From: an uncultured Bacteroides sp. | Lineage (GTDB): Bacteria > Bacteroidota > Bacteroidia > Bacteroidales > Bacteroidaceae | DNA length: 34,202 nt | Assembly: GCA_905198575.1 (NCBI GenBank) | Contig: CAJKDC010000017.1 | Span: 1 to 34,202, forward strand | Direction of reading: 5' to 3' | In this document: positions 16,452 to 24,041 of the stretch, one piece after another | How positions within the stretch are numbered: the stretch's first letter is position 1 | Layout of the letters: every line of letters begins with the position of its first letter | Translations under genes and position numbers: made by a program | Notes under the pieces: generated by a model | Database searches by the model: none | Told to the model about the DNA's origin: nothing | Seen by the model: the letters and a program-made list of their open reading frames with translations, nothing else

Positions 16452-16583
16452 ATGGTTGTGAATAAGAAAAATCCTTTTGCCTACAAGGCAAAACAGGCTG
16501 GAAAAAAGAAAAGTAGTGGCAAGCGAGTTGGAAAATCCCGACCTGAAAAAGCGAATAATCAGCTGAATCGTAGAGTGAAGTAG
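16452..16583 (+). CDS. Small highly basic protein (43 residues), unknown function
   Basis: A short gene below usual ORF cut-offs, reading MVVNKKNPFAYKAKQAGKKK and continuing to a TAG at 16581-16583. About a third of its residues are Lys or Arg and there is no hydrophobic segment, so it should be a soluble cytoplasmic protein likely to bind nucleic acid or the ribosome. Support for a real gene: its own -7 box 23 bases upstream and a strong intrinsic terminator 10 bases after the stop, giving a compact monocistronic unit with no other candidate product. Composition recalls small ribosome- or RNA-associated proteins, but I do not recognise the family. Confidence 0.7.
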   Translation: MVVNKKNPFAYKAKQAGKKKSSGKRVGKSRPEKANNQLNRRVK

Positions 16584-16592
16584 GAATAAAAG

Positions 16593-16637
16593 AAAGACAG
16601 AAGAAACTTCCGGTATGTGGGTGTTTCTTCTGTCTTT
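16593..16637. terminator. Intrinsic terminator after the small basic protein gene
   Basis: A perfect 15-base stem (16593-16607 with 16623-16637) around a 15-base loop, followed by a T-run on the plus strand. The A-rich left flank means it can also act on the minus strand for ribonuclease R, which ends at 16663. Confidence 0.85.
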
Positions 16638-16662
16638 TTTATCGTTTGTTTATGCTTAGTGC

Positions 16663-18804
16663 TTATACTAAAATGAAATCCAGTTGTTTCTTTTCCAGAT
16701 TAGCGCGAGCTACCTTTATTTGAACAGGATCTCCCAAGCTGAACTTCTGGTGATGACGGCGTCCTATCAGGCAGTAGTTCTTTTCGTCGAAATCGTAATA
16801 GTCGTTGCCTAAATCTCGCATTGATACCATACCTTCGCACTTGTTCTCATTAATTTCTACGTACAATCCCCATTCGGTTACTCCAGAAATAACTCCTTCG
16901 AAAACTTCGCCCAAGTGATCTTTCATAAACTCAACCTGTTTGTATTTTATAGAAGCACGTTCTGCGCTGGCTGCAACTTGTTCCATGGCCGAGCTGTGCT
17001 CACATTCGTTTTCGTATTTATCTGCCTGAGCAGTGCGTCCTCCGTTCAGGTAGCGTGTCAGCAGGCGGTGTACCATTAAGTCCGGATATCGGCGGATAGG
17101 CGATGTAAAATGAGTATAATAATCGAATGCCAATCCATAGTGTCCGATGTTATAGATAGAGTAGCGTGCTTTTTGCATGGCACGTAGTGAAACCGTTTCT
17201 ACCAGATTCTGTTCTTTCTTACCCTCTATATCTTTCAACAATTTGTTGATAGACTTCGATACTTCCATCTTGCTGCCTCCTGTACGGATTTTGTATCCGA
17301 AGCGTGCGATGAACTGGCTTAAGTTATCCAGTTTGTCGGGGTCTGGCAAGTCATGAATTCGGTAAGGGAATACTTTCGGCTTTTTATTCTTGGGCACTTT
17401 ACCAATGTGTTCGGCCACGGTTCTGTTTGCCAGAAGCATAAACTCTTCAATCAGTTTGTTGGCTTCTTTCGAAACTTTGAAGTATACACTCAGTGGCTTG
17501 CCGGTTTCGTCTATTTCAAATTTGACTTCACAGCGGTCAAAATTGATGGCACCTGCACTCAGACGTTTTTCCCGAAGTATCTGGGCCAGTTTGTTCAACG
17601 TCAGAATTTCGTCTTTATACTCACCTTCACCTGTTTCAATAATCTGTTGTGCTTCTTCGTAAGTAAAGCGTCGGTTCGATTTAATAACCGTATGCCGTAT
17701 ACGATAGTCTTTTACTTCAGCTTTTTCGTTCATTGTAAAGATTACCGAATAAGAGAGTTTTTCTTCATCCGGGCGCAGGGAACATATAAAATTACAGAGA
17801 CGTTCGGGCAACATCGGGATGGTTCTGTCTACCAAATAAACAGAAGTAGCACGTTTTTCTGCTTCTTTGTCGATGATGCTGCCTTCCTGAACATAATGCG
17901 AAACATCTGCAATGTGAACACCGACCTCCCATAATCCAGGTTTCAGTTCGCGCAGTGAAAGGGCATCGTCAAAGTCTTTGGCATCTTTGGGGTCGATGGT
18001 GAATGTTACAACATCGCGGAAGTCTTCACGTTCAGCATAATCTTCGGGGGTAATTTCGGCTGATAGTTTTTCAGCAGCAGCTTCTACCTGTTTCGGATAG
18101 GTATAAGGTAATCCGAATTCGGCTAATATGGCATGCATCTCGGTTGTATTCTCTCCGGCTTTTCCGAGTACGTCAATGACCTGTCCAATCGGATTTTTAG
18201 CATCCGATGGCCATTCTATGATTTTAACCACAGCCTTATCTCCGTCTTTACCTCCTTTCAGCATATCCTTAGGAATAAAGATATCATTGGCCAGCGTACG
18301 GGATTCTGTCAGCAGGAAAGCATAGTTCTTGTTGACTTTCAGGTTTCCTACAAATGTATCGTTTGCTCTTTCTAGAATTTCTATGACTTCTCCTTCCGGA
18401 TTGCGATGCTTACGTTTGGCAAATAAGGCTATTTTGACCTTGTCGTTGTTCATTGCATGAGCCGAATTTCGTTCGGCAATGGCAATCGGCTCGCCACCGT
18501 CATCAGGCAAGAATGAATTCTTTCCGTTGCTTTTTCGCTGGAATGTTCCGGTTAAGAATTGTCCGTGGTCGTTTAATCTATATTGTCCTTTTTCGGTCAG
18601 CATCAGGATACCTTCTTCCACCATGTCGTTGACAATGTCTGTACACAGCATTTTCAAGGGATGGGTTGTCAGGTTCAAAGCATGAAACAACTGTTTCATA
18701 CTGAAGGATTCGGTAGGTCTGGCATGTAAGAAGTTGGTGAGGTATTCTACCATTTCGCTCTTTTTCATGCGTTTACCACCTTTTTTTTCTCTCTTTTTTG
18801 CCAT
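16663..18804 (-). CDS. rnr: Ribonuclease R
   Basis: A 713-residue 3'-to-5' exoribonuclease of the RNB/RNase II family that degrades structured RNA. Order: a basic N-terminus (MAKKREKKGGKRMKK), a winged-helix-like segment, cold-shock domains to about residue 240, the RNB catalytic domain with IDPKDAKDFDDA at 270-281 (the metal-binding aspartates), and a C-terminal S1 domain (GVISGVTEWGLYVEINENKCEGMV). The ATG at 18804 is preferred over the upstream TTG at 18837. It is preceded by AAAGAAAGGAACTAATT, which holds an AAGGA ribosome site, and by a one-mismatch -7 box (TTTCTTTG). It is divergent from the cation transporter gene. It lacks the very long basic tail of E. coli RNase R. Confidence 0.95.
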   Translation of the reverse strand: MAKKREKKGGKRMKKSEMVEYLTNFLHARPTESFSMKQLFHALNLTTHPLKMLCTDIVNDMVEEGILMLTEKGQYRLNDHGQFLTGTFQRKSNGKNSFLPDDGGEPIAIAERNSAHAMNNDKVKIALFAKRKHRNPEGEVIEILERANDTFVGNLKVNKNYAFLLTESRTLANDIFIPKDMLKGGKDGDKAVVKIIEWPSDAKNPIGQVIDVLGKAGENTTEMHAILAEFGLPYTYPKQVEAAAEKLSAEITPEDYAEREDFRDVVTFTIDPKDAKDFDDALSLRELKPGLWEVGVHIADVSHYVQEGSIIDKEAEKRATSVYLVDRTIPMLPERLCNFICSLRPDEEKLSYSVIFTMNEKAEVKDYRIRHTVIKSNRRFTYEEAQQIIETGEGEYKDEILTLNKLAQILREKRLSAGAINFDRCEVKFEIDETGKPLSVYFKVSKEANKLIEEFMLLANRTVAEHIGKVPKNKKPKVFPYRIHDLPDPDKLDNLSQFIARFGYKIRTGGSKMEVSKSINKLLKDIEGKKEQNLVETVSLRAMQKARYSIYNIGHYGLAFDYYTHFTSPIRRYPDLMVHRLLTRYLNGGRTAQADKYENECEHSSAMEQVAASAERASIKYKQVEFMKDHLGEVFEGVISGVTEWGLYVEINENKCEGMVSMRDLGNDYYDFDEKNYCLIGRRHHQKFSLGDPVQIKVARANLEKKQLDFILV

Positions 18805-18916
18805 AATTAGTTCCTTTCTTTTTAATGTGATATACAAAGAAAGTAAAATTAATGGAATTATCGGTTTCTTTTTATTTAAACTTCTTTTAATATGAAATAA
18901 AAAAGATGGAATCTAT

Positions 18917-18924
18917 TATCTTTG
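18917..18924 (+). promoter_or_regulatory. -7 promoter box for the CDF-SDR-PAP2 genes
   Basis: TATCTTTG matches TAnnTTTG, 48 bases upstream of the ATG at 18973. It likely drives the three closely spaced genes that follow. Confidence 0.55.
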
Positions 18925-18972
18925 TCAGGTTTTTATATAAAAGTCGTTTATTGTTTTTTAGATGATGTAATT

Positions 18973-19878
18973 ATGGCAGAGAGTGAGAATAACAAAAGCA
19001 GGGAGCGAAAAATCTATCAAGTGACAATCTATGGTAGTCTGGTAAATATAGCATTGGTTATTTTGAAGTTTATAGCAGGCTTTTTGGGCCAGAGTGCTGC
19101 AATGATAGCTGATGCTGTACATTCTTTATCCGATTTGATTACTGATTTGATTGTCATTGTGTTTGTTCGCTTGTCCAGCAAACCTCAGGACAAAGGACAT
19201 GATTATGGACATGGTAAGTATGAAACACTGGCTACACTTCTGGTAGGAGTTGCTTTGTTGGCTGTAGGCGGTGGAATCTTGAAAAACGGAATAGATGATA
19301 TCCGGATTTATTTGAACGGAGGGGCACTTAGTTCTCCGGGATGGATTGCATTGATTGCTGCATTGCTTTCGATTGTTTCCAAGGAAATTCTGTTCAGGTA
19401 TACCAACCGTGTGGGCCGTAAGCTGGACAGTCCGGCCGTTATAGCCAATGCTTGGCATCATCGGAGTGATGCCTTGTCTTCTATCGGAACCGGAATCGGT
19501 ATTGGAGGAGCAATCTTGTTGGGAGAACAGTGGAGAGTGCTTGATCCGCTTGCGGCAGTCATTGTTAGTTTGTTTATCTTGAAAGTTGCTTTGTATATGG
19601 TTAAGCCCTGTATAGATGAACTGTTGGAGAAATCTTTGCCTGATGAGGTGGAGCAGGCTATAAGCGAACAGGTCCTTTCTTTCTCAGAGGTTTCCGAGCT
19701 TCATCATTTGCGTACCCGGCGAATCGGAAGCTATTACGCTTTGGAAATGCATGTGCGTATGGACGGAAATTTAAGCTTACACGATGCACATGCCGTAACT
19801 GTATTGATTGAAAAGAAGTTACGGGCGATGTATGGCGAAAACACTATAATAAATATTCATGTAGAACCGAATAAATAG
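18973..19878 (+). CDS. Cation diffusion facilitator family transporter
   Basis: A 301-residue inner-membrane metal/proton antiporter with about six helices and a C-terminal cytoplasmic domain. Metal-site residues are visible in helix 2 (H50 and D54 in HSLSD, with D47 before it) and helix 5 (H162 and D166 in HHRSD). This HxxxD arrangement in both helices is usual for zinc-type members rather than manganese/iron members, which have DxxxD. The loop HDYGHGKYE (76-84) is the standard family motif. The ATG at 18973 is chosen because upstream in-frame codons overlap the promoter box. It would export zinc or a similar metal, balancing the zinc importer genes elsewhere in the window. The SDR gene follows after 8 bases. 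Confidence 0.93.
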   Translation: MAESENNKSRERKIYQVTIYGSLVNIALVILKFIAGFLGQSAAMIADAVHSLSDLITDLIVIVFVRLSSKPQDKGHDYGHGKYETLATLLVGVALLAVGGGILKNGIDDIRIYLNGGALSSPGWIALIAALLSIVSKEILFRYTNRVGRKLDSPAVIANAWHHRSDALSSIGTGIGIGGAILLGEQWRVLDPLAAVIVSLFILKVALYMVKPCIDELLEKSLPDEVEQAISEQVLSFSEVSELHHLRTRRIGSYYALEMHVRMDGNLSLHDAHAVTVLIEKKLRAMYGENTIINIHVEPNK

Positions 19879-19886
19879 ATTTATTG

Positions 19887-20897
19887 ATGGTGGAAAAAAT
19901 CTTGGTTACCGGTGCCAGCGGTTTCATTGGTAGCTTTTTGGTAGAAGGGGGCTTGCAGCGTGACATGCAAGTGTGGGCCGGTATAAGAAAAAGTAGTAGC
20001 CGACGCTATTTGCAGGACGAACGGATTACTCCTGCAATTCTTGATTTTACTGATTCAGAACATTTGGAGGCACAATTGCTGGAGCATAAAAGAGAACATG
20101 GAGGATGGGATTATATCATTCATTGTGCAGGAGTTACCAAATGCCGGGATGAGGCTGATTTTGAAATAGGGAATTATTGGGCAACACGGCATTTTATCGA
20201 GGTGTTGCAGAAATTACAGATGGTTCCCCGGATTTTTGTATATCTTAGTTCTTTAAGTGTGTTTGGACCAGTGCGGGAAACTGATTATTCTGAAATTTCA
20301 GAATACGATATTCCTCAGCCTAATACAGCATATGGTAAGAGTAAGTTGCTGGCTGAGCAATACTTGCATACTTTATCTGATTTCCCGTTTGTAATATTCC
20401 GTCCTACAGGAGTTTACGGTCCCCGCGAACGTGATTATTTTTTGATGGCTCAGTCGATAGCCCGTCATGTAGATTTTATGGCAGGATGGAAACGCCAGGA
20501 CCTTACGTTTGTATATGTAAAGGATTTGGTGAAGGCTGTTTATCTGGGTATTGAAAAGAAGGCTGTCGGAAGAAGTTATTTTGTGACTGATGGAGCAGTA
20601 TATGCCAGTACTGCTTTCTCGGATTTGATAAAGAACGAATTGGGTAATCCATGGATTGTCCGTTTAAAATGTCCGCTGGGTTTGTTGAAAGTCATTTCAT
20701 ACACAGCTGGATGGTTGGCGGCACTTATGGGCAAGACCAGTACCTTAAATAGAGATAAATATAACATAATGAAACAACGCAATTGGCGCTGCGATATAAC
20801 CCCTTTACAGCAAGAGCTGGGTTATCGTGCAGATTATCCTTTGGAAAGGGGAGTAAAGGAAACGATTGCATGGTATAAGAAGGAAGGATGGATTTAA
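19887..20897 (+). CDS. NAD-dependent epimerase/dehydratase family protein (extended SDR)
   Basis: A 336-residue Rossmann-fold protein with the nucleotide-binding GASGFIG at 9-15, the catalytic serine region YLSSLSVFGP at 119-128, and Y149-x-x-x-K153 in AYGKSK, so the active site looks complete. The RPTGVYGPRERDY segment is typical of extended SDRs acting on nucleotide sugars or sterol/lipid-like substrates. The ATG at 19887 is preferred over TTG at 19884. Its 3' end overlaps the PAP2 gene by 10 bases, which implies translational coupling and a joint pathway. The hydrophobic stretch near 265-280 (LGLLKVISYTAGWLAALMG) suggests membrane association. The substrate is unknown; lipid or isoprenoid metabolism is my inference from its partner. 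Confidence 0.88.
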   Translation: MVEKILVTGASGFIGSFLVEGGLQRDMQVWAGIRKSSSRRYLQDERITPAILDFTDSEHLEAQLLEHKREHGGWDYIIHCAGVTKCRDEADFEIGNYWATRHFIEVLQKLQMVPRIFVYLSSLSVFGPVRETDYSEISEYDIPQPNTAYGKSKLLAEQYLHTLSDFPFVIFRPTGVYGPRERDYFLMAQSIARHVDFMAGWKRQDLTFVYVKDLVKAVYLGIEKKAVGRSYFVTDGAVYASTAFSDLIKNELGNPWIVRLKCPLGLLKVISYTAGWLAALMGKTSTLNRDKYNIMKQRNWRCDITPLQQELGYRADYPLERGVKETIAWYKKEGWI

Positions 20898-21880
20898 AGT
20901 TATTTGAAAGAGTGGATAGCGGCAAAGGTTTGTTTGCTGTCGAAACGGTCAGCTTGATTTACAATGCTCTGACCACTATATTGATATTGGTCTTATTCCC
21001 TCGGATGGATCATCCGGGAATGATGTTGCTGGAGCGGTTGGGTATTGTAGCGCTTACGTTTGCTTTGATTTTCATGTATCAGGCTTTCCCGTGTCGGCTT
21101 ACCGCTTTTATTAGGATGGCAGTGCAGATGTCTTTGCTGGCTTACTGGTATCCGGATACATTCGAGTTTAACCGGCTTTTCCCGAATTTAGACCATTGGT
21201 TTGCTACTGCAGAACAGTGGTTGTTTCATTCGCAGCCTGCAGTCGAATTCAGCAAACACTGTCCTTCTATGTGGTTCAGCGAGCCGTTTAATATGGGATA
21301 TTTTTGTTATTATCCGATGATTTTGGTTGTTACAGTCTATTATTTTCTGTTCCGGTTCGAGTGGTTCGAGAAAGTTTCTTGTGTATTGGTTACCTCTTTT
21401 TTCATTTACTATTTTATTTATGTATTTGTTCCTGTTGCAGGGCCACAGTTTTACTTTCCGGCTATCGGCATGGACAATGTAATGGCTCAGCACTTTCCTG
21501 CTATAGGTGATTATTTTAATCACAATGATTATCTTATTCCAGGACCAGGATTTGAGCATGGCTTCTTTTATCAGCTGGTAGAGGCTTCTCAGGAAGTGGG
21601 TGAGCGTCCTACGGCTGCTTTCCCGAGTTCGCATGTAGGTATTTCCACGATAGTTATGATTATGGCATGGCGTGTTAATAAAAAACTGGCTTATGTGCTG
21701 GCTCCATTTTATATCTTGCTGTGCGGTGCTACCGTATATATTCAGGCGCATTATCTGATTGATGCTATAGTAGGATTTGTTTCAGCCTTTTTTGTATACA
21801 GTCTGTCTACCTGGATGTATAAACGTTGGTTTATTTCTCCTGTTTTCCGGCAGGTTATGGAAAGAGAATGGGCCGAATAA
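20888..21880 (+). CDS. PAP2 superfamily membrane phosphatase/transferase (AUR1-like)
   Basis: A 330-residue membrane protein with about six helices. The C-terminal part holds the PAP2 motifs FPSSHVG at 245-251 (H249) and AHYLIDAIVG at 287-296 (H288, D292). The spacing and wording of these resemble the PAP2_3/AUR1 subgroup, whose eukaryotic members transfer phosphoinositol to ceramide. The first motif (K-x6-RP) typical of classical phosphatases is not obvious, also as in the AUR1-like group. The gene starts inside the last codons of the SDR gene. Since Bacteroides make sphingolipids, a role in lipid head-group transfer or dephosphorylation is plausible but unproven; lipid-A or undecaprenyl phosphatase are alternatives. 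Confidence 0.87.
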   Translation: MDLKLFERVDSGKGLFAVETVSLIYNALTTILILVLFPRMDHPGMMLLERLGIVALTFALIFMYQAFPCRLTAFIRMAVQMSLLAYWYPDTFEFNRLFPNLDHWFATAEQWLFHSQPAVEFSKHCPSMWFSEPFNMGYFCYYPMILVVTVYYFLFRFEWFEKVSCVLVTSFFIYYFIYVFVPVAGPQFYFPAIGMDNVMAQHFPAIGDYFNHNDYLIPGPGFEHGFFYQLVEASQEVGERPTAAFPSSHVGISTIVMIMAWRVNKKLAYVLAPFYILLCGATVYIQAHYLIDAIVGFVSAFFVYSLSTWMYKRWFISPVFRQVMEREWAE

Positions 21881-21897
21881 TTTTTTTTGTGAAACTT

Positions 21898-21928
21898 TGC
21901 AACTTTTCCGGGACTTCGTTCGTCTAAT
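21898..21928 (+). promoter_or_regulatory. Probable ECF sigma factor promoter before the GIN-domain gene
   Basis: TGCAACTTTT (21898-21907) and CGTCTAAT (21921-21928), separated by 13 bases, lie 31 bases upstream of the ATG at 21960. They resemble the -35 and -10 elements I associate with ECF-sigma-controlled genes in Bacteroidetes (AAC-type -35, CGTCTA-type -10) and differ from the TAnnTTTG boxes elsewhere in the window. No ECF sigma gene is in this window. Confidence 0.5.
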
Positions 21929-21959
21929 GTACAAAGAACAACATTAAACATATTGAAAT

Positions 21960-22958
21960 ATGAAAAAACAGTTTGGAATTTTTGTACTGGCCGCAGTTTT
22001 AATGACTGGTACAGTTAAAGCAGAAACTCCGGAAGGATGGCTGACAAGTCTGAAGGAATGGGTAAGTGGCGCAGAGAATACAGTGACTATTAAGCCGAGT
22101 AATAAGTATCTGACAGAGCGAAAGAAAACGGGTAATATTGTTACGGTAGAAGCACATTCAGGACTGGATGTGGTATATACACAGCAGTCGGGCAATGCCT
22201 TTGTTGAGGTTTATGCACCTGATAACTTGATGCCCTATATTGTGGTTCAGAAAAATGGAGACTTGCTTCGTGTTTCTTTGAAGCCAGGTTGTCGGATTAC
22301 TGGTAAGCATAATACAGAGATACGTGTTTTTGCTCCTGAAGTAACAAGTTTTTCAGCTTCCAGTTCAGCTGATATTTATTTGGCGAAAGGATTGTCAACA
22401 AAAAAAGGCGTTTCACTTAAGGCCAGTAGCAGTGGTGATGTAGTAGCTAACGAGAATTTAACGTGTGGCAGTCTTTCACTCAAGGCTAGCAGTAGCGGTG
22501 ATGTAAAATTGAAAGGAATAGCTTGCGCTGGGGCTGAAGTTGGAGCCAGTAGTAGTGGTGATATAGAGATCACATCAATTACTTGTTCGGATTTTAGTGC
22601 AGCAGCCAGTTCTTCAGGTGATATTGAAGTTGGGAATATGGTATGTGCGGGGAATGTATCTTGTGCAGCCAGTTCTTCGGGTGATGTAGTTGTAGGTGAA
22701 GCGAACTGTAAGGGTAAAGTTTCGGCTGATGTAAGTTCAGCAGGTGGTGTAAAGTTTGAAAAGGGAAATGCGAAGGATGCATCTTATCAGGCAAGTTCAG
22801 GAGCACAAATCAATGCAGAAGGCTTGCATGCTTTAAATGTAGTGGCGCGTGCTTCTTCGGGTGGCTCTGTTTCTTGCTATGCCAGCGAAACGATTTCCAT
22901 GCATCGTTCTTCAGGAGGCAGCATTCACTGTGAAGGACGTCCTCGTTTAATTGACTGA
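21960..22958 (+). CDS. Secreted GIN-domain (DUF2807) beta-solenoid protein with regular ASSSGD repeats
   Basis: A 332-residue protein with a signal peptide (cleavage near A21) and a head region to about residue 125, then a repeat region to the end. The motif ASSSGD or a variant recurs at residues 133, 155, 176, 196, 216, 237, 258, 278, 298 and 316, spaced 18-22 residues, as expected for one turn per repeat of a parallel beta-helix of the putative auto-transporter adhesin head GIN domain (PF10988). Cysteines sit at the same point in five successive turns (169, 189, 209, 229, 250). It is probably exported to the periplasm or cell surface. The gene appears monocistronic, with its own ECF-like promoter and a terminator. 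Function of this family is not established. Confidence 0.9.
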   Translation: MKKQFGIFVLAAVLMTGTVKAETPEGWLTSLKEWVSGAENTVTIKPSNKYLTERKKTGNIVTVEAHSGLDVVYTQQSGNAFVEVYAPDNLMPYIVVQKNGDLLRVSLKPGCRITGKHNTEIRVFAPEVTSFSASSSADIYLAKGLSTKKGVSLKASSSGDVVANENLTCGSLSLKASSSGDVKLKGIACAGAEVGASSSGDIEITSITCSDFSAAASSSGDIEVGNMVCAGNVSCAASSSGDVVVGEANCKGKVSADVSSAGGVKFEKGNAKDASYQASSGAQINAEGLHALNVVARASSGGSVSCYASETISMHRSSGGSIHCEGRPRLID

Positions 22959-22976
22959 TCTGATATTAATAAAAGT

Positions 22977-23017
22977 AAAACCGTTTCATAAGTTGAAAAT
23001 GCTTGTGAAACGGTTTT
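22977..23017. terminator. Bidirectional intrinsic terminator
   Basis: A 16-base inverted repeat with one mismatch (22977-22992 with 23002-23017) sits between the convergent GIN-domain and aldo/keto reductase genes, with T-rich flanks on both strands. Confidence 0.85.
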
Positions 23018-23024
23018 GCTGTTT

Positions 23025-24029
23025 TTATGCGGATAGAATATTACGGATAGCTGCCAACTCTTCTTCTGTAAATGAAATGTTTTGCTGTGCCTTTAAGCTA
23101 TCTTTAAGCTGTTCGGTCGAGCTAGCCCCAACAATAACAGATGTTACCTGCTTGTGAGAAAGCAGCCAGGCCAGTGCCATTTCGGCTAATGTTTGTCCCC
23201 GTTGCAGTGCGATTTGGTTAAGTTGCTGAATCTGTTGTAATATCTGTGCTGTCAGTTCTTCTTTTTTTAAGAATCCTCCTCGTGCTATACGCGAGTCGCT
23301 GGGGATACCGTTCAGATAGCGGTTGCTTAGTAAACCTTGTGCCAAGGGTGAAAAGGCTATAAATCCACTGCCGTTTTCAGCTGCTTGCTGGAGGATACCT
23401 TCTTTTTCTGGTTTTTGATTTAGCAAATTGTAGCAGCCTTGATAAAGCAGACAAGGAACATCGTGTTCTCTTAAATAGGAATATGCAGTTTGGGCTGCCT
23501 CTTTTGGATATTTAGAAATACCTACATAAAGTGCCTTTCCCTGACGAACTATGTCTACCAGTGCCTGAAGAGTTTCTTCAAGCGGTGTCTCCGGGTCATA
23601 TCGGTGTGAATAGAAAATGTCTACGTAGTCCAGATTCATCCTTTTCAGACTTTGGTTGAGGCTGGCCATTAAATATTTTCTTGAGCCCCAGTTTCCATAC
23701 GGACCAAGCCACATATCGTGTCCGGCTTTTGTAGAGATAAACAATTCGTCACGGTAAGGGGCGAATGATGTTTTCATAACCTGTCCGAAGGTTTCTTCTG
23801 CACTACCGTATGAAGGACCGTAATTGTTGGCCAAATCAAAATGGGTGATTCCATTGTCAAACGCAAAATGCAGTTTCTTCTTGCTGGATGCAAATGTATC
23901 AACATCACCGAAGTTATGCCATAGCCCTAAGGATATAGCAGGAAGTAGTATTCCACTTCTGCCACAACGGCGATAAGTCATTCCGCAGTCATACCGATTG
24001 TCGGCTGCTTTATATACCGGGTCTATCAT
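23025..24029 (-). CDS. Aldo/keto reductase (YghZ / L-glyceraldehyde 3-phosphate reductase type)
   Basis: A 334-residue NADPH-dependent TIM-barrel reductase very similar in wording to E. coli YghZ (AKR14), which reduces L-glyceraldehyde 3-phosphate and methylglyoxal. The tetrad is visible: D65 and Y70 in HFDLANNYG, K101 in ISTKAG and H142 in FYSHR. The opening MTYRRCGRSGILLPAISLG is the YghZ signature. Later segments QGCYNLLN and FSPLAQGLLSNRYLNG, and the NADP-binding VIVGASSTEQL, agree. It starts 12 bases after dusB ends, so both are probably cotranscribed. The first 16 residues before MTYRR may or may not be translated. Physiological substrate is inferred from the homologue. Confidence 0.93.
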   Translation of the reverse strand: MIDPVYKAADNRYDCGMTYRRCGRSGILLPAISLGLWHNFGDVDTFASSKKKLHFAFDNGITHFDLANNYGPSYGSAEETFGQVMKTSFAPYRDELFISTKAGHDMWLGPYGNWGSRKYLMASLNQSLKRMNLDYVDIFYSHRYDPETPLEETLQALVDIVRQGKALYVGISKYPKEAAQTAYSYLREHDVPCLLYQGCYNLLNQKPEKEGILQQAAENGSGFIAFSPLAQGLLSNRYLNGIPSDSRIARGGFLKKEELTAQILQQIQQLNQIALQRGQTLAEMALAWLLSHKQVTSVIVGASSTEQLKDSLKAQQNISFTEEELAAIRNILSA

Positions 24030-24041
24030 ATGATATTTGTT

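Noticed and set aside
17353..17934. A 193-codon plus-strand open frame
   Set aside because: Antisense to the catalytic domain of ribonuclease R and low in complexity (many Phe and Cys).
22420..22760. Repeated DNA in the GIN-domain gene as a possible CRISPR or tandem-repeat array
   Set aside because: The repeats are in-frame, degenerate at DNA level and encode the ASSSGD protein motif; there are no spacers.
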